From positions 1 through 10,416 of the forward strand of contig CAYPNM010000075.1 of assembly GCA_964412105.1 (NCBI GenBank): DNA of 10,416 bases. The letters run 5' to 3'. Position numbers and translations under genes: made by a program. Origin of the DNA: JAKAGZ01 sp964412105. Lineage in GTDB: Bacteria > Bacteroidota > Ignavibacteria > Ignavibacteriales > Ignavibacteriaceae. Of this stretch, positions 6,386-10,416 are shown in pieces. Position 1 is the stretch's first letter; each line of letters starts with the position of its first letter. The notes below the pieces were generated by a model. The model was not told the origin of the DNA and ran no database searches. It saw only the letters and a list, made by a program, of their open reading frames with translations.

Positions 6386-7717
6386 TCAATGCTTCAATAT
6401 AGCATCACCGAATTTTTTTGTAATATTGACACCTGTCCGTTTAAGGAATTCTGTAGGAAGCTCACCGCCTGCAAAAATATATACCAGGTCATTTTTAATC
6501 TGAAATTCGCTGTTTTTGATATTATCCTTTAATATTACTATGTCGTTTTTAATTTCCATGACGTTAGTATTAAACAAAACTTTTATTTTATTTAATCTTG
6601 AAGCCGTATTTATCTTTTCAAGATTCTTAGGCTTAATTCTTGAAAATACATTACCCCTGTAAGAAACAGTTACAATATTTTTTGATTCTGACAGTAATAA
6701 CGCAGCCTCTATAGCAGAATCACCTCCACCTGCAACAAGAATATTCCGATTTTTAATTAATTCAGGTTCTAACAGTCTATAGGCTACTTTTTCCTTATCT
6801 TCACCGGGCACATTCAGTTTGCGGGGTGTGCCTCTTCTCCCAATTGCAAGAACTATTCCAGAAGTCATATAAGTGGATTTACTGGTCACTACGCTGAAAT
6901 AGTCTCGTTTTCTTTCAATATTTTCAACTTTTTCATATTCATTTATCTTGATATTATTCTTTGAAATTACTTCATTCCATAAACTAAGTAATTCTTTCTT
7001 ACTTGTCTCGGATAATTTTACCCTTCCATGCAATGGCAAATACATAGGAGAGGTCATTATTATTTTTGCCCGTGGGAAACTATATACCGCACCTCCAAGA
7101 CTATCCTGTTCGAGGGTCAAATATTTTAAACCATTTTTTTCAGCAGCTAAAGTTGCAGAAATCCCGGCAGGTCCGGCACCGACAATTATAATGTCATACT
7201 GCGCAATATTTCCGGAGGATTTCTTCCTTACAAAATTTTCAATAGCCTGTTTTCCCTGCTCAACAGCATTCTTAATCAGTCCCATACCTCCCAGCTCACC
7301 GGCTATATAGAGACCCGGAATATTTGATTCGAAGTTCTGACTGACGTGAGGAAGCTCAACTCCGCGTTTTTCGGTCCCAATGCATAAAGTGATTGCCTGT
7401 ACGGGGCAGGCGTGAAAGCAGGCTCCATGTCCTACACATCTGGAAGCATTAATAATATGCGCTTGACCATTTATCATTCCCAGTATATCTTTCTCCGGAC
7501 AGGCTGCAATGCACGCACCACTGCCAATACACGTTTCTGTATCTACAACAGGATGAAGTGATACTGGTTCGTGAATGCCATACTCTTTTGCTTTTTCTAT
7601 TTTTTCTGAGGTCTCACGCGACTTTTTCCTGGACATCTTGACGTAAATAAAAAAGATTATTACGATCAAAATAAAAACCACGGAATAGATAACTATATTT
7701 TCAACAATTACTTCCAT
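6386..7717 (-). CDS. Membrane-anchored ferredoxin/FAD/NAD(P) oxidoreductase with rearranged FAD domain
   Basis: 443 residues. A single N-terminal helix (about 6-26) followed by RKK places the rest in the cytoplasm. Two ferredoxin-like motifs come next: CIGSGACIAACP (63-74) and CVGHGACFHACP (94-105). Each has the first, third and fourth cysteines, but the second is Ser in one and His in the other. Residues 129-163 (GLYIAGELGG, then an A-x3-G pattern) look like the segment that normally ends a thioredoxin-reductase-type FAD domain. The FAD Rossmann motif GAGPAG follows at 180-185, GRRGTP at 293-298, and the NAD(P) Rossmann motif GGGDSA at 330-335. The protein ends soon after AGGELPTEF, without a second copy of the closing segment. 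There is no redox CxxC as in TrxB. It probably moves electrons between NAD(P)H, FAD, Fe-S and the membrane cytochrome b. It starts 9 nt after the TPR stop, without a Shine-Dalgarno site. The reaction partner is inferred. Confidence 0.85.
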   Translation of the reverse strand: MEVIVENIVIYSVVFILIVIIFFIYVKMSRKKSRETSEKIEKAKEYGIHEPVSLHPVVDTETCIGSGACIAACPEKDILGMINGQAHIINASRCVGHGACFHACPVQAITLCIGTEKRGVELPHVSQNFESNIPGLYIAGELGGMGLIKNAVEQGKQAIENFVRKKSSGNIAQYDIIIVGAGPAGISATLAAEKNGLKYLTLEQDSLGGAVYSFPRAKIIMTSPMYLPLHGRVKLSETSKKELLSLWNEVISKNNIKINEYEKVENIERKRDYFSVVTSKSTYMTSGIVLAIGRRGTPRKLNVPGEDKEKVAYRLLEPELIKNRNILVAGGGDSAIEAALLLSESKNIVTVSYRGNVFSRIKPKNLEKINTASRLNKIKVLFNTNVMEIKNDIVILKDNIKNSEFQIKNDLVYIFAGGELPTEFLKRTGVNITKKFGDAILKH

Positions 7718-7726
7718 TTATTTTAA

Positions 7727-8326
7727 CTAAAGTTTTTGTAATGCTGATCTGGCGAGCTGTGCGGCTTTTGATTCCGGAAACCTGTTTATTACATCCTTCC
7801 AGATGTTTTGAGCTTTTTCTTTTTCTCCCTTTCCAGCTACAATTGCACCTTTATTATAAAGTGCCTGCGGATTATTTTTATCATATGATAGGATAATATC
7901 TGTTTCTTTTTCTGCTTTATCTAGTTGCCGGTTTTCATAGTAAATAGAAGTTAAAGTAAAGCGGGCATCAGTATCATTTGGCTTAAGTTTTACAAGCCTT
8001 TCGTATATTGGAAGAGCTTTTACATTTTGATGTGCCATATATAAAAAATCGGCATATTCCTTTAATTTTGCAGTATCATTAGGGCTCTCTTCAACCGCCT
8101 TTTTAAGAAATTCCATATGTCTCAAAATATCACCGGATACATTGCTTTTGCTGGGTGCTTGTTGTCCGGGAAGGTTCATTCCCTGATGTATTTCATCGCT
8201 CTGAATTTCTTTGTTTGCCGGATCCGTAACATTCTTTTTACCATTATTATTCTGTGTAATTACAAAGAGATAAATTATGACAATAAGTGCTACGCCCAAA
8301 TAAAAATATAAAGGTTTTATTTTCAT
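7727..8326 (-). CDS. Membrane-anchored TPR protein, NrfG/CcmI-like
   Basis: 199 residues from the ATG at 8326, chosen for its Shine-Dalgarno site and 7-nt spacing from the upstream stop. An N-terminal hydrophobic helix (about 7-24) follows a short basic start and is probably uncleaved. A polar linker (about 25-65) then leads to a soluble helical region. At least three tetratricopeptide repeats are visible at about 84-117, 118-151 and 152-187, with typical positions such as Y91-A92, A121-R122 with Y129-Y130, and A155-Y157 with G160. TPRs bind other proteins. One membrane anchor plus periplasmic TPRs is the layout of NrfG and the CcmI C-terminus, which present apocytochrome to heme lyase. Placement beside two proteins with up to 39 c-heme sites makes such a role plausible. 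A scaffold for the membrane complex is an equal alternative. No heme lyase gene is in the window. Confidence 0.8.
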   Translation of the reverse strand: MKIKPLYFYLGVALIVIIYLFVITQNNNGKKNVTDPANKEIQSDEIHQGMNLPGQQAPSKSNVSGDILRHMEFLKKAVEESPNDTAKLKEYADFLYMAHQNVKALPIYERLVKLKPNDTDARFTLTSIYYENRQLDKAEKETDIILSYDKNNPQALYNKGAIVAGKGEKEKAQNIWKDVINRFPESKAAQLARSALQKL

Positions 8327-8331
8327 AAATT

Positions 8332-8335
8332 TCCT
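8332..8335 (-). promoter_or_regulatory. Ribosome binding site that fixes the TPR protein start
   Basis: AGGA ends 5 nt before the ATG at 8326 and overlaps the stop codon of the cytochrome b gene. The reading frame stays open for 10 more codons to a TTG at 8356, but that TTG lies inside the upstream gene. The ATG at 8326 is therefore the better start. Confidence 0.6.
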
Positions 8336-9218
8336 AAAATATCCATCTATAGCCAAAAATAATTGTAACCGCGATATGAACGAACATTATTACAAACATA
8401 GTAATTGCAAAAGGCAGATGGACAACATGCCAGTATTTAAATAATTTTTGCATTGATCGAAGCATGCCTATTCTTCTATTTAAGATGATTCTGGATTTAA
8501 TAATCTCAACAACTTCTTTCAAATTTTTTCCTTTTACCCCATTAGAAGATAGTTGTCTTTTTAATTTCCTCAGCTTTATTTTCATTTTAAAATATTCCCA
8601 AACCACAATCAATATATTTACACCGGCACCTCTTCCGGAATATTTACTTGAGGAAAAAATGGTTTCAATTCTATCAATGATTCTATCATCAACCCTGTAG
8701 GTACTATACTTTTTCCTTAACATATAAGTGAGATCACCGCTGATTTCATTTAGTTCATTTGCGCTAATTTCCTGTCCCTGTATTGTTCTTGGTATCTGGA
8801 CATAAATAAATCTGCCGATAACTCCGCTTAAGACTACTGCAACCATACTCCAGAAACTTACTGCAACTATCCCTCCAAACTTAAAAGCTGTATGATACAA
8901 AACCAGGATAGGTCCAAGGGTGCAGAGAAAAATATGAAGTTCAAGCCAGTATTTAAGGTAGCCAAAGTTTACAAGGCTTCGCACTCTTTTTCTTATCATA
9001 TAAATCGCGACGCCAAGAATCATCATTAAAGAACCAATTATGCCCAGCCCGTGTCCTATTAATCCGCTTGGTTTAAGGTAAATATGTTGTGCTGAAAAAA
9101 CTCTCTGTTCAAGAGGAAGCCTGTAATATTGATAACCATCAACGCCAAGCAGTATCGTAACTGATATACCAACCAGAAGGAAAAGCCCTATGTAGATTGA
9201 ATGAAGGGTTTTATTCAT
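8334..9218 (-). CDS. Membrane di-heme cytochrome b-like protein
   Basis: 294 residues with five hydrophobic helices at about 8-26, 52-74, 92-110, 116-140 and 265-288. Two helices carry the classic cytochrome b ligand spacing: H95-x13-H109 in helix 3 and H267-x13-H281 in helix 5. That is what two stacked b hemes, one near each membrane face, would need. H56 in helix 2 and H264 are additional candidates. Basic residues after helix 2 (RKRVR, 76-80) and in the loop 141-262 place both on the cytoplasmic side by the positive-inside rule. That loop of about 120 residues is rich in Lys/Arg and has no Cys, so it has no Fe-S motif. The likely role is to carry electrons across the inner membrane, perhaps with quinone. 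The start at 9218 has no clear Shine-Dalgarno site. The TPR gene follows 7 nt after the stop, and the flavin/Fe-S oxidoreductase comes next. I do not recognise a named family; NarI-like or b561-like proteins are alternatives. Confidence 0.75.
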   Translation of the reverse strand: MNKTLHSIYIGLFLLVGISVTILLGVDGYQYYRLPLEQRVFSAQHIYLKPSGLIGHGLGIIGSLMMILGVAIYMIRKRVRSLVNFGYLKYWLELHIFLCTLGPILVLYHTAFKFGGIVAVSFWSMVAVVLSGVIGRFIYVQIPRTIQGQEISANELNEISGDLTYMLRKKYSTYRVDDRIIDRIETIFSSSKYSGRGAGVNILIVVWEYFKMKIKLRKLKRQLSSNGVKGKNLKEVVEIIKSRIILNRRIGMLRSMQKLFKYWHVVHLPFAITMFVIMFVHIAVTIIFGYRWIF

Positions 9219-9219
9219 C

Positions 9220-9274
9220 GGGGAAATGACATCATATAATTACTAATATTTCTACCTCAAACTGATGTCTCCCC
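9220..9274 (-). promoter_or_regulatory. Bulged inverted repeat abutting the cytochrome b start codon
   Basis: The arms GGGGA and GACATCA (9220-9224 and 9228-9234, + strand reading) are complementary to TCCCC (9270-9274) and TGATGTC (9263-9269). This gives 12 base pairs with one 3-nt bulge (9225-9227) and a 28-nt loop. The start-proximal arm ends one base before the ATG at 9218, and no Shine-Dalgarno sequence is visible between it and the ATG. It could be an RNA hairpin that limits translation initiation or a DNA operator site. The pairing is seen directly; any regulatory role is inferred. Confidence 0.4.
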
Positions 9275-9300
9275 AATTTAATAAAATGCTTTAGTTAATA

Positions 9301-9327
9301 ATTTTAAAATCTAAAGTTGAATGTGAA
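9301..9327 (-). promoter_or_regulatory. Weak candidate promoter before the cytochrome b gene
   Basis: On the minus strand TTCACA (9322-9327, 5 of 6 to the sigma-70 -35 box) is followed after 15 nt by TAAAAT (9301-9306, 5 of 6 to the -10 box). The spacer is 2 nt shorter than ideal and the region is very A/T-rich, so chance matches are likely. It is the best such pair found in the 134-bp gap between the small protein and the cytochrome b gene. Confidence 0.22.
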
Positions 9328-9352
9328 AAAATCTTTTAATATTTGCAATAGA

Positions 9353-9658
9353 TTAATTTTCACTTAACTCATAAAGTGTGGTGTATTTGGTAGAATTATC
9401 TACAGACATCTCGGTAATTTTATCAATCAAAATGTTAATTCTTTCATTATCACTGTCGTCTGCCTCTTCATAGGCCTGTTCCGAGCTGTAGGTATAAATC
9501 TCTTCGAAATTATTTGGTTTCCCTTTTATTTCAAACACAGAATAGCTTTCCAGGCCATCCGTTTTAAGTACGCTTTTTAATTCCCGTATTACACTTAGGT
9601 ATTCATCTCTTCTGGATGATTCAATTTCATATCTGATGCTTAAAAGAACCTTTGCCAT
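9353..9658 (-). CDS. Small protein, possible ABM-like dimeric alpha/beta-barrel
   Basis: 101 residues, no signal peptide and no membrane segment, so probably cytoplasmic. The N-terminus (residues 2-11, KVLLSIRYEI) looks like a beta-strand and is followed by a charged helix at about 15-32. Then come strand-like stretches at 37-45 and 52-57, a second acidic helix at about 59-84, and a final strand-like TLYEL. This strand-helix-strand-strand-helix-strand order is that of the ferredoxin-like dimeric alpha/beta-barrel folds (antibiotic biosynthesis monooxygenase, NIPSNAP and similar). No diagnostic catalytic motif is visible, so no reaction is assigned. It begins 11 nt after the dapF stop with a good Shine-Dalgarno site, so it is probably the last gene of the dapF transcript. 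The coding sequence itself is well supported; the fold call is a guess from pattern. Confidence 0.7.
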   Translation of the reverse strand: MAKVLLSIRYEIESSRRDEYLSVIRELKSVLKTDGLESYSVFEIKGKPNNFEEIYTYSSEQAYEEADDSDNERINILIDKITEMSVDNSTKYTTLYELSEN

Positions 9659-9663
9659 TTATT

Positions 9664-9667
9664 CTCC
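9664..9667 (-). promoter_or_regulatory. Ribosome binding site of the small alpha/beta protein gene
   Basis: GGAG ends 5 nt before the ATG at 9658 and lies in the short spacer just after the dapF stop codon. It supports the chosen start and suggests translation soon after dapF on the same transcript. Confidence 0.55.
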
Positions 9668-9669
9668 GC

Positions 9670-10416
9670 TTAATTTAGGATATTGTTAGAATTAATTTCA
9701 CCTGTGAACACTACTTTTACCGGACCGGTTAAAGTTAAATTTTTTATGCAGCTATTTTCTTTCTCAAAATCAATTATCAACCTATCTCCTCCTTTTGTGA
9801 TAAGATTTACAGGTGGATTAATTTGATGAATATTGTTTACTACAATTGCTGTGGCGGCATTACCAGTACCGCAGGCAAGCGTTTCATCCTCAACACCTCT
9901 TTCATATGTTCTTATCAATACTTCATCTCCGCGCAGCGAATAAAAATTTACATTTGTCCCTTCCGGCTTAAATTCAGGCAAATTCCTGATTTCTTTGCCG
10001 ATTTCAAAAACAGGCACATCGTTAATATCACTATAAAATAGCTTGGGATTGGAGGCGTTTACTAAAATATCTTTAATATTTATTACAACGTGAGGTGAAC
10101 CGGTATCTACATAGCTAGAATTTATCAATTGACCTGCTGCTTTTATCTTAAAATTATATTTTGAATTCTGAGGTTCATTAAAAAGTACCTTCACAAGGCT
10201 TTCACTTAAAATTTCTCCCGAATATACCTTCCCGTTCGAAGTAAATTTAGTTTTATTTTCCTTGACTCTGTCTGTAGCCTCCGCAAATTTTATTGCGCAC
10301 CTTGCGCCATTTCCACATAAACTTCCTGATGAACCGTCTGAATTAAAATATTCCATTATAAAATCAAAATTATCTGAATTTGAAATGGTAATAACTCCAT
10401 CTGCTCCAATTCCGTT
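9670..10416 (-). CDS. dapF: Diaminopimelate epimerase, N-terminus cut by window edge
   Basis: Interconverts LL- and meso-diaminopimelate in the cytoplasm, in the lysine and peptidoglycan precursor pathway. The reading frame continues to the window edge, giving 248 visible residues beginning NGIGADGV, which matches the family's conserved G-[IV]-G-x-D block. The family is usually about 270-280 residues, so roughly 30-40 N-terminal residues are outside the window. Both catalytic cysteines are visible: one in CGNGARC (visible residue 34) and one in ACGTGNAA (visible residue 182). GSPH and the YERG motif with its conserved Glu are also present. The internal ATG at 10356 is not the start, because the upstream in-frame codons encode conserved family sequence. 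The stop lies 11 nt before the next gene, so the two are probably co-transcribed. No link to the electron-transfer genes downstream is visible. Identification is firm. Confidence 0.96.
   Translation of the reverse strand, partial: NGIGADGVITISNSDNFDFIMEYFNSDGSSGSLCGNGARCAIKFAEATDRVKENKTKFTSNGKVYSGEILSESLVKVLFNEPQNSKYNFKIKAAGQLINSSYVDTGSPHVVINIKDILVNASNPKLFYSDINDVPVFEIGKEIRNLPEFKPEGTNVNFYSLRGDEVLIRTYERGVEDETLACGTGNAATAIVVNNIHQINPPVNLITKGGDRLIIDFEKENSCIKNLTLTGPVKVVFTGEINSNNILN

Noticed and set aside
2739..7310. Plus-strand frames of about 60-120 codons opposite the cytochrome, barrel and oxidoreductase genes
   Set aside because: They lie wholly within strongly supported minus-strand genes, have no recognisable domains, and arise from the repeated heme-site codons or biased base use.
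6386..7717. The oxidoreductase as a thioredoxin reductase
   Set aside because: The redox-active CxxC next to the NAD(P) domain is missing and the protein has a ferredoxin domain and a membrane anchor.
8327..8356. TTG at 8356 as the start of the TPR protein
   Set aside because: It overlaps the upstream gene by 23 nt, and the ATG at 8326 has a well-placed AGGA and gives a clean membrane-anchor N-terminus.

Overview
The window is about 10.4 kb of low-GC DNA in which every supported gene lies on the minus strand, so it reads from high to low coordinates. Heme c proteins with very many CxxCH sites, an outer-membrane beta-barrel, dapF, A/T-rich leaders and mostly weak Shine-Dalgarno sites suggest a Gram-negative, respiring member of the Bacteroidota/Ignavibacteria side of the tree. 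That placement is inferred from style, not from a marker gene.

Layout in transcription order: (1) the 3' part of dapF (diaminopimelate epimerase, running off the right edge) and a tightly linked small protein of predicted alpha/beta-barrel type. (2) After a 134-bp gap holding a bulged inverted repeat that abuts the next start codon, a three-gene set: a five-helix membrane protein with the ligand spacing of a di-heme cytochrome b, a membrane-anchored TPR protein, and a membrane-anchored ferredoxin-FAD-NAD(P) oxidoreductase. (3) After a 205-bp gap with a possible promoter, a tightly packed three-gene set: a 20-heme c-type cytochrome, a second cytochrome with 18 standard and one CX3CH heme site, overlapping it by 22 nt, and a beta-barrel outer-membrane protein starting 3 nt later. 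(4) A PHP-type metallohydrolase of the CehA/McbA kind. (5) A possible 39-residue single-helix membrane protein at the left edge.

Together sets 2 and 3 contain the parts of a trans-envelope electron conduit: cytoplasmic flavin/Fe-S enzyme, transmembrane cytochrome b (with or without quinone), a long periplasmic heme chain, and an outer-membrane barrel that could sheath or export the chain. This resembles the porin-cytochrome idea known from Shewanella Mtr and Geobacter Pcc systems, but the proteins do not look like those by composition. Direction (reducing an outside acceptor or oxidising an outside donor) cannot be read from sequence.

The most striking detail is that both cytochromes are built from one roughly 72-77 residue, three-heme module. 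The first ends after two hemes of a module and the second begins with a lone heme resembling the missing third, so the pair adds up to 39 sites, or 13 triads. The oxidoreductase is also unusual: the segment that normally closes the FAD domain at the C-terminus sits instead in front of the FAD-binding Rossmann motif, and both ferredoxin motifs lack the second cysteine.
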